64,000 bases of DNA from an uncultured Flavobacteriaceae bacterium (GCA_947487895.1 CANKYF010000007.1:131971-195970); one strand, 5' to 3'; positions 1 to 9,541 are shown, counted from the stretch's first letter. The notes: generated by a model not told the origin, from the sequence alone. A program made the numbers and translations.

Positions 1-1
1 A

Positions 2-979
2 AGCACAAAAAGTATTTGTTTTAAAAAGAATCTTTACACCATACCAAATGCCGAGATTGACAGAAAATATGATTTAGAACACCACTATGCCGAACACGTA
101 GATTCTGAATTTCCTAAGATTTATAAACTGCTTGTTGATGAAACCGTGAAAGTACTAACTACTGACCAAAAAAAGCAAATACTATATGTCTGCCTTTCAC
201 TCTATTTTCGTACACCCAGGTTTCTTAATCATCAAAATGCTTTTACTGACCAGATTTTAGATAGGATGGTTTTGCACGCAGACAAAGATGGCGAAGTCAA
301 ATTCACTTTTGAAAATGTTCGCCACGAGTTCAATATAAAGGATATTGATAAGGTCAGAGAGGAATTTAAAGAGAGAAATAGAGTTGTATTTTTAGTACAG
401 CATCTTGAAAAATGGAAAGAATTTGTTGACTATAAATATGATTGCACCATAAATGTTCATAGAATCAATGATGCTAACGCGCCTTTAATAACTTGTGATA
501 ATCCAGTATCAATACGTGGAATGAAAACGACACGTTTTGATGGACTATTTGACCCTAATGCGGTAATTACTCTTCCATTAGACACGAAATACTATTTGGA
601 AATATTTCCTAATAATATTGCCGATGGTCAGACACGAATTCATAGAATGGTGCACGATAGAGATTATGTTTTCACAACAAACCAAATCATTCAGGGTAAT
701 GCCGAAAAATTAATAATTGGAAAACCTGGTACTATCGAAAGGCACTTTCGGATTCAATCAAGTTATGAGGATGCTGAAAATGCGGAACAATTTGTTGAGA
801 AGGCAAAGTTCAAATTTGAAGAAATGCAAAAATTTGATAAGTTATGTAGGACTGTGGGATTTACTTCTAAAGAAACTGTATGTCAGTTGAAAAAAATGTT
901 GAATAACGAATACTTCAAAAACGAAGAACAACTTATCCAATTGAAAAGGCTGTACATTGCAAGTGGTCATTGGCATTAA
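2..979 (+). CDS. DUF4238-like protein, 5' end outside the window
   Basis: The reading frame is open from base 2, so the true start lies to the left of the window and about 325 codons are visible. A GTG at 146 could act as a start, but the codons before it also read as good protein (a segment like LEHHYAEHVDSEFPKIYKLL), so I treat the gene as truncated by the window edge. The central TCDNPV segment and the overall charged, helical character match the DUF4238 family of unknown function, often found in accessory regions. No catalytic motif or membrane segment is obvious. It is followed by about 80 bases and then a promoter for the metal genes, so it is probably not part of their operon. The family assignment is moderately secure; the function is unknown. 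Confidence 0.75.
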   Translation, partial: STKSICFKKNLYTIPNAEIDRKYDLEHHYAEHVDSEFPKIYKLLVDETVKVLTTDQKKQILYVCLSLYFRTPRFLNHQNAFTDQILDRMVLHADKDGEVKFTFENVRHEFNIKDIDKVREEFKERNRVVFLVQHLEKWKEFVDYKYDCTINVHRINDANAPLITCDNPVSIRGMKTTRFDGLFDPNAVITLPLDTKYYLEIFPNNIADGQTRIHRMVHDRDYVFTTNQIIQGNAEKLIIGKPGTIERHFRIQSSYEDAENAEQFVEKAKFKFEEMQKFDKLCRTVGFTSKETVCQLKKMLNNEYFKNEEQLIQLKRLYIASGHWH

Positions 980-1046
980 GAGGCTTAAAATCATTTTAGT
1001 CAAAATTAAAATATTGTTAATCCTAATAAAAACTGTTAAATTTTTT

Positions 1047-1054
1047 TAACTTTG
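1047..1054 (+). promoter_or_regulatory. -7 promoter element before the copper island
   Basis: TAACTTTG matches the Bacteroidota -7 consensus TAnnTTTG and ends 8 bases before the ATG at 1063, so the transcript would have almost no leader. I find no convincing -33 TTTG at the usual 19-base spacing. Only the -7 half is well supported. Confidence 0.4.
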
Positions 1055-1062
1055 CATTACCT

Positions 1063-1479
1063 ATGAAGCAAATATTTCATAAAATATCATCCTTTTTAAT
1101 GGCAATTGTAGTGCTTTTTTCTACGATGTCATTTACTATTGATATGCATTATTGTGGAGATACATTAATGGATTCAGCTATTTTCCATAAAGCAGAAACT
1201 TGTGGTATGGAAATGGAGAATTCTACCCCATCTTCAGACTGTAACATTACAATAAAAGATTGCTGTTCTGATGAACAATTAGTAATTGACGGTCAGGACG
1301 AATTAAAAATATCTTTTGATAAACTAACATTTGAACAACAAGTATTTGTTACATCATTTGTTTATACATATATCAACCTTTTTGAAGGGTTAGAAGAAAA
1401 TGTAACTTCATATAGAGATTATGCTCCCCCTCTTGTCATAAGGCAAATCTACAAGCTTGACGAGACTTATTTAATTTGA
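1063..1479 (+). CDS. HYC_CC_PP-type small secreted protein
   Basis: 138 residues. An N-terminal hydrophobic signal segment (about residues 8-27) is followed by an HYCG motif near residue 30, a CC pair near residue 68 and a PPLV motif close to the C terminus. These three motifs define the HYC_CC_PP family of small Bacteroidota proteins, commonly found directly upstream of metal-efflux genes. The Cys and His residues suggest periplasmic metal binding, but no biochemical role is established that I know of. It is the first gene after the promoter at 1047 and lies about 110 bases before the RND pump gene, consistent with co-transcription. Confidence 0.75.
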   Translation: MKQIFHKISSFLMAIVVLFSTMSFTIDMHYCGDTLMDSAIFHKAETCGMEMENSTPSSDCNITIKDCCSDEQLVIDGQDELKISFDKLTFEQQVFVTSFVYTYINLFEGLEENVTSYRDYAPPLVIRQIYKLDETYLI

Positions 1480-1586
1480 TTTTTAAACAATAGACTGTAT
1501 TGTCCTGTGGATGTATTCCATTAGGACAAATTCTTGTATTCGGTGTTTTCTTAACACCATTGTCTAATTGTTTAATTATCAAGCTA

Positions 1587-4500
1587 ATGCTAAATAAAAG
1601 CATAAAATTTCTTATAGAAAACAAACTTGTTGCAGTATTAATGCTCGTGCTATTTATAGGATGGGGAATAGTAAATGCACCTTTTAATTGGGATACTGGT
1701 TTTTTACCAAGTAATCCCGTAGCCGTAGATGCCATACCAGATATTGGGGAAAACCAACAAATAGTTTTTACCAAATGGGATGGTCGTTCTCCGCAGGATA
1801 TTGAAGACCAAATCACTTATCCATTAACAACATCGCTTCTAGGTATTCCAGGAGTAAAAACCATTCGTAGTTCCTCTATGTTTGGGTTTTCGAGTATCTA
1901 TATTATTTTTGAAGAAGATATAGAGTTTTATTGGAGTCGTAGCCGTATTCTCGAAAAACTAAACTCTTTACCTAGCGGTTTATTACCCGATGGTGTAAAT
2001 CCAGCTTTGGGTCCTGATGCTACAGGCTTGGGACAAATATTTTGGTACACGCTGGAAGGTCGTGATGAAAAAGGCAACGTTACCGGTGGATGGGACTTAC
2101 ACGAATTACGAAGTATTCAGGATTATTATGTAAAATATGCTTTGTCTTCCGCTAGTGGTGTTTCAGAAGTAGCTTCTATTGGTGGCTATGTTCAGGAATA
2201 TCAAGTAGATGTTAATCCAGAATTGATGCGTCAATATAATATTGGCTTGCATCACATTGTAAAAGCCGTAAAGGAAAGCAATAAAGATATAGGTGCTCAG
2301 ACTTTGGAAATAAACAAAGCTGAATATTTGGTTCGTGGCTTGGGTTATGTGAAATCTATTACCGACATTGAAAATGCCGTAGTTACATCTGAAGATTATA
2401 CAGCAATCAAAATTAAAGACATCGGTAAAGTGTCTTTAGGTCCAGCAACCCGTAGAGGACTATTGGACAAAGAAGGTGCTGAAGTTGTGGGAGCTGTTGT
2501 TGTCGCTCGATATGGTGCAAACCCTATGGAAGTCATCAACAATGTCAAGGAAAAAATAAATGAATTAAGTACGGGATTACCGTCAAAAGTATTGAGTGAT
2601 GGAAGAACTTCGCAAGTAACCATTGTACCTTTTTATGACAGAACGGAACTTATTCAAGAAACTCTTGGAACACTCAACGAAGCTCTTACTTTAGAAATAC
2701 TAATTACCATTTTGGTCATCATCATTATGGTATTTAATCTTCGAGCTTCGGTACTCATATCTGGACTTCTGCCGGTTGCAGTTTTAATGGTTTTTATTGC
2801 AATGAAACTTTTCGGTGTTGATGCGAACATAGTTGCATTGTCAGGTATCGCTATTGCTATTGGTACAATGGTAGATGTAGGCGTCATTCTTTCCGAAAAC
2901 ATCATCAGACATTTAGATGAAGACGATGGGAGATTACCCATAAATACTGTAGTTTATAATGCTACTGCGGAAGTGTCTGGAGCTATTGTAACCGCAGTAA
3001 TGACGACTATTATTAGTTTCATTCCTGTATTTACAATGATTGGTGCAGAAGGCAAATTGTTCAGACCGTTAGCATTTACAAAAACATTTGCTTTAACGGC
3101 TTCCATAATTGTTGCCTTATTCTTAATCCCACCATTTGCAGCATTCTTATTCAGAAAGAAGAGCATAAAAAAGATGTCTGGTTATATCATCAATGGTGTT
3201 TTAATCGCACTTGGTATCGCGGCATTAGTATTTGGTTATTGGTTGGGTTTAATTCTAATTGCATTTGGCGTTACTACCCTATTAAAATTGGAAGATAGAG
3301 TAACAGAAAAACGTGCAAATCTTTTAAATATAGGCATTTCTTCTTTCGCCATTGTATTACTATTAGCAGAATATTGGCGACCACTAGGTGTAGATAGAAG
3401 CATCTTTTGGAATCTCATTTTTGTTGGACTTATTTGCTTTGGACTATTAGGAGCATTTACGGTCTTTAGAAGATACTATACTCGTATTTTAAGATGGGCT
3501 TTAGCCAACAAATTAATATTCCTATCAATTCCAACCCTTATTGTCATCGCTGGTTTTTTCATTATGAAAAATACCGGAAAGGAATTTATGCCATCATTAA
3601 ACGAGGGTTCGTTTCTACTTATGCCAACTTCTATGCCACACGCAGGAGTTGAAGAAAACAAACGGATTTTGCAACAATTGGATATGGCAGTAGCCAGTAT
3701 TCCCGAAATCAAAACCGTTGTTGGTAAGTCAGGTAGAACAGAATCTGCTTTAGACCCAGCGCCTTTATCAATGTATGAAAATGTCATTCAATATAAATCT
3801 GAATATATGTTGAATGAAAGCGGAGAACGCCAACACTACAGAGTGAATGATGAAGGTTTTTTTGTTCGGACAGATGGCGGTTTGGTTGAAAATCCAAATA
3901 TGGCAGTAGGTTCTAATGAGGTTGAGAACGCTCGAAAAGCTGGCAAAAAAGTTTTGATAACCGTTAATGAATCATCCAATAATCTGATTCCTGATGATGA
4001 TGGCGAATTTTTCAGAAACTGGCGGCCTGAAATAAGCTCTCCAGATGATATATGGAAACAGATAGTAAAAGTAACCAAGCTGCCAGGGGTAACTTCAGCA
4101 CCTAAATTGCAACCCATTGAAACCCGGTTGGTAATGCTCCAAACTGGTATGCGTGCACCAATGGGTATTAAAGTAAAAGGGCAAGATTTAGGGCAAATTG
4201 AAGCTTTTGGTATTCAATTAGAGGATATATTGAAACAAGCGGAAGGCGTTAAGACCGAAGCTGTTTTTGCAGATAGAATAGTTGGAAAACCTTATCTATT
4301 AATTGATATAGATAGGGAGAAACTAGCCCGTTATGGCATATCCATAGATGATGTTCAAAATGTGCTTAAAGTAGCCGTAGGCGGAATGATACTAACACAA
4401 ACCGTTGAAGGTCGTGAACGTTATGGTGTTCGTGTTCGCTATCCAAGAGAATTACGAGAAAATCCAAACGATTTAAAGCAGATTTATGTGCCTGTTGAGA

Positions 4501-5336
4501 AAGGGAGTCCTGTTCCGTTGAGTGAATTGGCATCTATCCGATACGAACAAGGTCCGCAGGTTATTAAAAGTGAAGACACATTTTTAGTGGGCTATGTACT
4601 GTTCGATAAATTAGATGGTTTTGCAGAAGTTAATGTGGTAGAAAATGCCCAGACTCTAATTCAACAAAAGATAGATTCAGGAGAATTGATTGTGCCTAAA
4701 GGCATCAACTATCAATTCACAGGAACGTATGAAAATCAATTGCGAGCAGAGGAAACATTATCGGTGGTAGTGCCATTAGCCTTACTCATTATTTTCTTGA
4801 TTTTGTATTTCCAGTTCCGTTCAGTAGCAACTTCATTAATGGTTTTTACAGGAATTGCCGTAGCATTCGCAGGAGGTTTTGTAATGATTTGGTTGTATGG
4901 ACAAGATTGGTTTTTAAACTTCAATTTTTTCGGAGAAAATTTACGAGACTTATTTCAAATGCACACCATTAATTTAAGTGTTGCTGTTTGGGTTGGTTTC
5001 ATCGCTTTATTTGGTATAGCCACAGATGATGGTGTAGTGATGGCAACCTATTTAACCCAAACCTTTGATAGAAATACACCTGAAACAAAACAGGAAATAA
5101 GAGCATCTGTAGTTGAGGCTGGAGAAAAACGTATTCGTCCTTGCCTGATGACTACGGCAACCACCATATTGGCATTATTGCCAGTTTTAACGTCAACAGG
5201 TCGAGGAAGTGATATTATGATTCCTATGGCAATACCGAGTTTTGGAGGTATGGTCATCGCTTTAATCACATTATTTGTTGTTCCTGTTCTATATAGTTGG
5301 AAACAAGAAGTACAACTTAAAAAAGTAGCGAAATGA
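1587..5336 (+). CDS. CusA/CzcA-type heavy-metal RND efflux pump, inner-membrane subunit
   Basis: 1249 residues from the ATG at 1587. The frame can be extended to a TTG at 1500, but the usual N terminus of the family (hydrophilic start, then the first membrane helix with FLIENKLVAV) begins here. The protein has the RND plan: TM1, a large periplasmic domain, TM2-TM6, a second periplasmic domain and a final membrane block. The TM4 segment with GIAIAIGTMVDVG and a following SEN carries the acidic residue typical of heavy-metal RND proton relays. An extra pair of hydrophobic segments near residues 520-620 makes it longer than E. coli CusA. It would export metal ions by proton antiport as a trimer. 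The TolC partner overlaps its stop by 4 bases. Copper or silver is the likely substrate from its neighbours; the substrate is inferred. Confidence 0.88.
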   Translation: MLNKSIKFLIENKLVAVLMLVLFIGWGIVNAPFNWDTGFLPSNPVAVDAIPDIGENQQIVFTKWDGRSPQDIEDQITYPLTTSLLGIPGVKTIRSSSMFGFSSIYIIFEEDIEFYWSRSRILEKLNSLPSGLLPDGVNPALGPDATGLGQIFWYTLEGRDEKGNVTGGWDLHELRSIQDYYVKYALSSASGVSEVASIGGYVQEYQVDVNPELMRQYNIGLHHIVKAVKESNKDIGAQTLEINKAEYLVRGLGYVKSITDIENAVVTSEDYTAIKIKDIGKVSLGPATRRGLLDKEGAEVVGAVVVARYGANPMEVINNVKEKINELSTGLPSKVLSDGRTSQVTIVPFYDRTELIQETLGTLNEALTLEILITILVIIIMVFNLRASVLISGLLPVAVLMVFIAMKLFGVDANIVALSGIAIAIGTMVDVGVILSENIIRHLDEDDGRLPINTVVYNATAEVSGAIVTAVMTTIISFIPVFTMIGAEGKLFRPLAFTKTFALTASIIVALFLIPPFAAFLFRKKSIKKMSGYIINGVLIALGIAALVFGYWLGLILIAFGVTTLLKLEDRVTEKRANLLNIGISSFAIVLLLAEYWRPLGVDRSIFWNLIFVGLICFGLLGAFTVFRRYYTRILRWALANKLIFLSIPTLIVIAGFFIMKNTGKEFMPSLNEGSFLLMPTSMPHAGVEENKRILQQLDMAVASIPEIKTVVGKSGRTESALDPAPLSMYENVIQYKSEYMLNESGERQHYRVNDEGFFVRTDGGLVENPNMAVGSNEVENARKAGKKVLITVNESSNNLIPDDDGEFFRNWRPEISSPDDIWKQIVKVTKLPGVTSAPKLQPIETRLVMLQTGMRAPMGIKVKGQDLGQIEAFGIQLEDILKQAEGVKTEAVFADRIVGKPYLLIDIDREKLARYGISIDDVQNVLKVAVGGMILTQTVEGRERYGVRVRYPRELRENPNDLKQIYVPVEKGSPVPLSELASIRYEQGPQVIKSEDTFLVGYVLFDKLDGFAEVNVVENAQTLIQQKIDSGELIVPKGINYQFTGTYENQLRAEETLSVVVPLALLIIFLILYFQFRSVATSLMVFTGIAVAFAGGFVMIWLYGQDWFLNFNFFGENLRDLFQMHTINLSVAVWVGFIALFGIATDDGVVMATYLTQTFDRNTPETKQEIRASVVEAGEKRIRPCLMTTATTILALLPVLTSTGRGSDIMIPMAIPSFGGMVIALITLFVVPVLYSWKQEVQLKKVAK

Positions 5337-6550
5337 AGAAAATAATTTTAATAGCGATTGGACTTTTAACTTTTGGTTTTTCAAATGCACAACAATTGGA
5401 AACTCTCATTGAGGAGGCATTGAAAAACAGTCCTGAAATTCAAAAATTTGAATTGCAACATAGTATTGTTTCTGAAAAAGTGAATGAAGTAAACACGATT
5501 CCAAATACTGAGTTTGGGGTTGGGTACTTTGTTAGTGAACCAGAAACAAGAACAGGAGCACAACGGTTCAAAGTATCAGCAAAACAAATGTTACCCTGGT
5601 TTGGTTCTATCACAGCTAGAGAGAATTATGTAAACTCTTTAGCCGATGCTAAATACGAGGATATTGTTATTGCAAAAAGAAAATTACTCGCAGCCGTATC
5701 ACAGTCCTATTACAATTTGTATGCGAACAAAGCAAAGCAAAAGGTGTTGGTGCAAAATATTGAATTGCTCGAAACCTATGAGACTTTGGCATTGACTTCT
5801 GTTGAAGTTGGTATAGCTTCAGCAGTGGATGTATTGCGATTACAAATGCGTCAAAATGAGTTGGAACAATTAAAGGAAGTATTAGCTCAACAATATTTGG
5901 CAGAACAAACAGCACACAATAAACTTTTGAACCGTGATAAGGATATTGTTGTGAATGTAGTTCAGGAATTGACGATTCCTTCTGAAACTACTTTAGTTAA
6001 TTCAGAAAACTTATCCCTGCATCCAGAATTGATAAAATATGACAAGCTCTACCAATCTGTTGAGCAGTCAGAATTATTAAATCAAAAAGAAAGCCTTCCT
6101 ATGATTGGTTTTGGTTTGGATTATGTCAACGTTGACAAGCGACCAAATATGAATTTTAGCGATAATGGAAAAGACATTGTAATGCCAATGGTATCAGTAT
6201 CAATTCCAATTTTCAATAAAAAATACAAATCAAAGACCAAACAAAACGAGTTACAACAGCAGGAAATAACTTCACAGAAACAAGAACGATTGAACAAATT
6301 GGAAACTGTTCTGGACAAAGCCGTGAACGATAGAATTTCAGCAAGAATTAGCTATAAAACACAGGTTAAGAATTTGAAACAAGCGAATGATGCAGAACAA
6401 ATATTAATCAAGAGCTATGAAACCGGAACGATAGATTTTAATGATGTTCTGGACATTCAGGAATTGCAGTTGAAGTTTCAAATAAACCAAATAGAATCTA
6501 TTAAAACCTACTATGTAAAAACCACAGTAATCAATTATTTAAGTAATTAA
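5333..6550 (+). CDS. TolC-family outer-membrane efflux channel (CusC-like)
   Basis: 405 residues. A signal peptide (about residues 1-19, ending SNAQ) is followed by two alpha-helical repeats rich in Gln, Glu and Asn with little hydrophobicity, the pattern of outer-membrane efflux proteins. It would form the trimeric channel that completes the tripartite pump with the RND subunit just upstream, whose stop codon it overlaps by 4 bases (ATGA). The adaptor subunit is not next to it; the only adaptor in this island is at 13851. It is a little shorter than E. coli CusC. No lipobox Cys is apparent at the signal cleavage site, unlike CusC. Confidence 0.85.
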   Translation: MKKIILIAIGLLTFGFSNAQQLETLIEEALKNSPEIQKFELQHSIVSEKVNEVNTIPNTEFGVGYFVSEPETRTGAQRFKVSAKQMLPWFGSITARENYVNSLADAKYEDIVIAKRKLLAAVSQSYYNLYANKAKQKVLVQNIELLETYETLALTSVEVGIASAVDVLRLQMRQNELEQLKEVLAQQYLAEQTAHNKLLNRDKDIVVNVVQELTIPSETTLVNSENLSLHPELIKYDKLYQSVEQSELLNQKESLPMIGFGLDYVNVDKRPNMNFSDNGKDIVMPMVSVSIPIFNKKYKSKTKQNELQQQEITSQKQERLNKLETVLDKAVNDRISARISYKTQVKNLKQANDAEQILIKSYETGTIDFNDVLDIQELQLKFQINQIESIKTYYVKTTVINYLSN

Positions 6551-6578
6551 AAACAAGTATAATTTAAAATTAATAACA

Positions 6579-7172
6579 ATGAAAAAAGTAAGATTAACAA
6601 CAACAATTATGATGATGGCATTTTTAAGCTTAACAGCGATGTCTTGCAAAGACGCAAAAAAGGAAAATGCACACGATAGTACAATGCATTCTGAAATGAA
6701 TCACGATAAGATGGATAAATCCAATGATATGATGGATTCCAATACGCAAAATTCCGATGCACAAAAAGTATTGGCAGATTATATGGCTCTTAAAGATGCT
6801 TTAGTAAACGACGATAATGCAAAGGCAAAAAACTTGGGCAATGTATTAGCTAAATCTTTAAAATCATTTGACGAATCTAGCTTTTCAAGCAACGAGAAAT
6901 CAGAATTAAAGGACATTATGGAAGATGCTATCGAGCACGCAGAACATATCAGTGAAAGCGATATTAAACACCAACGTGAGCATTTTAAAGTTTTGAGCAA
7001 GGATGTTACAGATATGTTAGCTATCACTGGAACACAAGTGAAATTATACGAGCAATTTTGCCCAATGTATGATGGCGGTACAGCTTGGCTGAGTACTAAA
7101 GAAGAAGTACGTAATCCATACTATGGAAGCAAGATGCTGAAATGCGGTAAAGTACAGCGAGAAATAAACTAA
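6579..7172 (+). CDS. DUF3347 lipoprotein, putative copper binding
   Basis: 197 residues. A lipoprotein signal with a Cys near residue 23 (TAMSC) is followed by a linker rich in His and Met (about residues 30-55, repeated HxxM and NHDKM-like units) and a C-terminal DUF3347 domain ending with QFCPM, a WLS segment, NPYYG and a final CG. The Met/His linker resembles periplasmic copper-handling proteins. The same DUF3347 domain is fused to the C terminus of the pump adaptor at 13851, so this free copy may work with the same pump. It starts 28 bases after the TolC gene and touches the next gene. The metal role is inferred from composition and context. Confidence 0.75.
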   Translation: MKKVRLTTTIMMMAFLSLTAMSCKDAKKENAHDSTMHSEMNHDKMDKSNDMMDSNTQNSDAQKVLADYMALKDALVNDDNAKAKNLGNVLAKSLKSFDESSFSSNEKSELKDIMEDAIEHAEHISESDIKHQREHFKVLSKDVTDMLAITGTQVKLYEQFCPMYDGGTAWLSTKEEVRNPYYGSKMLKCGKVQREIN

Positions 7173-7628
7173 ATGAAAATTGTAAAAATCATAGCATTGA
7201 TTTTATTGGTTGGATTTGTGGGCATACAATTTGTGCCCACAGACCTTAATCAAAGTAATACTGTGCCAAAGACTGACTTCGTGTTAGTAAACAATACCCC
7301 AGAAAATATAAGCGCATTATTACAAGAATCCTGTTACGATTGTCATAGTAATAACACACAATACCCTTGGTATAACAAAGTGCAACCTGTTGCTTGGTTT
7401 TTAGAAGACCACATTGATGAAGGAAAGGCAGAATTGAATTTCAATGAATGGGATGCGTATTCTAACCGAAGGAAAAAGAGTAAACTAAAATCGATTACAA
7501 GTCAGATAAATGACAATGAAATGCCCCTAGCATCTTACACCTTAATTCATAAGGATGTTAAGTTGTCCAAATCTGAAAAAGCCTTGATTGTTGATTATAT
7601 GAAAAATTTAAAGGAAAAATTAAAATGA
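7173..7628 (+). CDS. Haem-binding domain protein, periplasmic
   Basis: 151 residues starting at the base after the previous stop. It has a signal-like hydrophobic segment (about residues 4-21) and a CYDCH motif at residues 54-58, the CxxCH covalent haem attachment site, followed by an NTQYPWYN segment. This is the pattern of the Bacteroidota haem-binding domain family (PF14376 type), a single-haem c-type protein on the periplasmic side. It sits in the copper operon. Its electron-transfer partner is not evident, so its role in metal tolerance is unclear. Confidence 0.78.
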   Translation: MKIVKIIALILLVGFVGIQFVPTDLNQSNTVPKTDFVLVNNTPENISALLQESCYDCHSNNTQYPWYNKVQPVAWFLEDHIDEGKAELNFNEWDAYSNRRKKSKLKSITSQINDNEMPLASYTLIHKDVKLSKSEKALIVDYMKNLKEKLK

Positions 7629-7639
7629 AGCCCTGATAT

Positions 7640-7678
7640 GGGAAGGAAATACTGGTTGATTGGTTAATAGCCCTTCCC
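7640..7678 (+). promoter_or_regulatory. Inverted repeat upstream of the AraC-type regulator
   Basis: GGGAAGG at 7640-7646 pairs with CCTTCCC at 7672-7678 across a 25-base loop. No T-run follows, so it does not look like a terminator. It could be an RNA hairpin or an operator in the leader of the regulator starting at 7703. Confidence 0.3.
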
Positions 7679-7702
7679 TTGTCAGGCACAATAAAAATAA
7701 AT

Positions 7703-8260
7703 ATGAAACAAGCCCTCAACATAAAGAATATGGTATGTGACAGATGCAAATCAACTGTATTGCGTGAGTTGGAAGAATTGGGTTGTGACATAAAATCGGT
7801 CGAGCTTGGGCAAATTATTCTAAACGAAAAGACAGGCATCCAAACATTAGAATTGGAAAAAGTGTTGAACAAACACGGCTTTGAAATCATAAAGGATGAA
7901 GCAGAAATTTTGATAGAGGAAATAAAGATTGCACTCATAAAAAAAATCGAAAATCAAGACAATGCAAACCTTTCATCTTTTTTGACCAAAAGATTTAATA
8001 AATCCTATTCGGCTTTAAGCAAGCTGTTCAGTAAAACTGAAGGTGTAACGATTGAAAAATATGAAATCAATTTAAAGGTTGAAAAGGTAAAAGAACTGAT
8101 ACAGCTGGGGCCATTGAATTTTTCTGAAATAGCCTACAACTTGAATTACAATAATAGTAGCCATTTGGCGAGACAATTCAAAAATGAAACAGGAATGTCA
8201 ATGACAGTATTTAAAAACCTGCAAAAATGGAACAGAAAATCCATAGACCAAATTGTGTAA
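7703..8260 (+). CDS. AraC-family regulator with an HMA-like metal-binding N terminus
   Basis: 185 residues from the ATG at 7703 (the frame also has a TTG at 7679). Residues 1-65 resemble a heavy-metal-associated domain: a MVCDRC motif near residue 9, then LRELEELG and a strand pattern typical of the ferredoxin-like fold. Residues about 90-185 form an AraC/XylS-type double HTH, with FSEIAYNLNYNNSSHLARQF matching the second helix-turn-helix and its conserved tail. A metal-sensing one-component activator or repressor is the natural reading. It is about 70 bases after the haem-binding gene and directly upstream of the HMA-membrane protein, whose separate promoter at 8303 it may control. The regulatory target is inferred. 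Confidence 0.78.
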   Translation: MKQALNIKNMVCDRCKSTVLRELEELGCDIKSVELGQIILNEKTGIQTLELEKVLNKHGFEIIKDEAEILIEEIKIALIKKIENQDNANLSSFLTKRFNKSYSALSKLFSKTEGVTIEKYEINLKVEKVKELIQLGPLNFSEIAYNLNYNNSSHLARQFKNETGMSMTVFKNLQKWNRKSIDQIV

Positions 8261-8302
8261 GGATTATCCAGAATTGTACAAATGAACGAGGGTTACAGAA
8301 AT

Positions 8303-8310
8303 TAATTTTG
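8303..8310 (+). promoter_or_regulatory. -7 promoter element before the HMA-membrane gene
   Basis: TAATTTTG fits TAnnTTTG and lies 26 bases before the ATG at 8337. A TTG at 8274 lies 26 bases further upstream, more than the usual spacing, which could mean that the promoter needs an activator. The AraC-type gene just upstream is a candidate for that. Confidence 0.4.
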
Positions 8311-8336
8311 TGTAATAATCATTAAAAAAATGAACA

Positions 8337-9071
8337 ATGACACATACATATAACATTACAGGAATGACCTGCGGAGGCTGTAAAGCATCGGTAGAAAAAT
8401 ATTTGGGTAATGTGGACAGCGTTACCAATGTTGCTGTAAACCTTGAAAAAGCTGAAGCGAAAGTTACAATGAGTAGCCACGTTGACACGGAGACCCTAAA
8501 AAAAGCATTGCCGGAAAAGTATATTCTTTCGGAAAAGGAAAACAAAAATGTTTTCCAGATGACTTCCCAATCTATGGATACCTCAGAGCAAAAATCAAAA
8601 CTGCAACAATTGCAGCCCTTATTGCTCATACTCTTTTACATAGCAACTGCAAGCCTTTTGCTGCATTATAAGAATTGGGATGGTAATGCCATAATGCTAG
8701 ATTTTATGGGCTTATTTTTCATTGTGTTCAGCTTCTTCAAGATGCTGGATTTAAAAAACTTTCCAGATTCTTTTAGAATGTATGACCTATTGGCAAAACG
8801 AGTTTCAATATATGGTTGGATATACCCATTCATAGAAACTGCTCTTGGGTTGATGTTCTTAATGCGTTTTGAAATTGAAATTGCCCTTATAGCCACACTT
8901 GTAATATTGAGTATCACAACGATTGGTGTTACCAAAACGCTTTTGGATAAAAAGTCCATTCGCTGTGCCTGTTTGGGAACGGCATTAAAACTGCCGATGA
9001 CCGAAGCTACATTTATTGAAAATGCCATTATGATAGTGATGGCGATTGTAATGTTAACCCAAATTATTTAA
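8337..9071 (+). CDS. HMA-domain membrane protein with a MauE/DoxX-like segment
   Basis: 244 residues. Residues 1-65 are a heavy-metal-associated domain with the GMTCGGC binding loop at about residues 8-14. After a linker come about four membrane helices (residues about 90-243) resembling MauE-type redox-associated membrane proteins, with a conserved-looking CACLGTALKLP segment near residue 215. The cytosolic HMA domain could pass copper to the membrane part. The gene is separated from the AraC-type regulator by 76 bases with a promoter element and is followed 3 bases later by a small membrane protein. The biochemical activity is unknown. Confidence 0.75.
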   Translation: MTHTYNITGMTCGGCKASVEKYLGNVDSVTNVAVNLEKAEAKVTMSSHVDTETLKKALPEKYILSEKENKNVFQMTSQSMDTSEQKSKLQQLQPLLLILFYIATASLLLHYKNWDGNAIMLDFMGLFFIVFSFFKMLDLKNFPDSFRMYDLLAKRVSIYGWIYPFIETALGLMFLMRFEIEIALIATLVILSITTIGVTKTLLDKKSIRCACLGTALKLPMTEATFIENAIMIVMAIVMLTQII

Positions 9072-9074
9072 TAG

Positions 9075-9263
9075 ATGAAATCACATACACTTTGGATGAT
9101 ATTAGGCTGTGTACTTCCGTTGCTACTCATTTTTGTAGCACCAAGTATAGGATTAGGAGAAAACGTGTCTTTGTTCATTTTTATAATTCTAATGTTTGGA
9201 TGCCATCTATTGATGCCACATCACAAGCATAATCACGATAAAGAAAACAATAATAAAACATAG
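9075..9263 (+). CDS. Small membrane protein with a His-rich tail
   Basis: 62 residues with two hydrophobic helices (about residues 5-22 and 29-46) and a C terminus of HHKHNHDKENNNKT type. Small proteins of this plan are common in Bacteroidota copper and mercury islands and may bind metal at the tail. It is tightly packed between neighbouring genes (3 bases before, 5 after), which supports translation. I do not assign a family with certainty. Confidence 0.6.
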   Translation: MKSHTLWMILGCVLPLLLIFVAPSIGLGENVSLFIFIILMFGCHLLMPHHKHNHDKENNNKT

Positions 9264-9268
9264 AAACT

Positions 9269-9541
9269 ATGAAAACAATTAACATCAAAAAATTAGGGTT
9301 TGCCACAGGCCTTACTGGAGCATTGCTTTATTTGGGTTGTATGGTGGTAATGTTTACAGTTGGTCACGAAGGGTCAGTAAAATTCTTCAATAGCTTGTTG
9401 CACGGACTGGATGTTTCAACAATAATGAGAATGGATATGCCACTTTGGGAAGCTTGTCTGGGTATTGTCCAAACGTTCATTTTGGGTTGGCTCATTGGCG
9501 CTTGTATCGCATCATTATATAACTGGCAAATTAAAAAATAA
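9269..9541 (+). CDS. DUF5676-like small membrane protein
   Basis: 90 residues with two membrane helices (about residues 8-30 and 62-84) joined by a loop with FFNSLLHGLDVSTIMRMDM. This matches the DUF5676 family of membrane proteins found beside metal-transport genes. The function is unknown. It is 5 bases after the preceding small membrane protein and its stop is next to the start of the universal stress protein, so it belongs to the same operon. Confidence 0.65.
   Translation: MKTINIKKLGFATGLTGALLYLGCMVVMFTVGHEGSVKFFNSLLHGLDVSTIMRMDMPLWEACLGIVQTFILGWLIGACIASLYNWQIKK

Noticed and set aside
1436..1816. 126-codon - strand frame overlapping the RND pump start
   Set aside because: It is antisense to the pump gene and shows no domain; the + strand gene explains the region.
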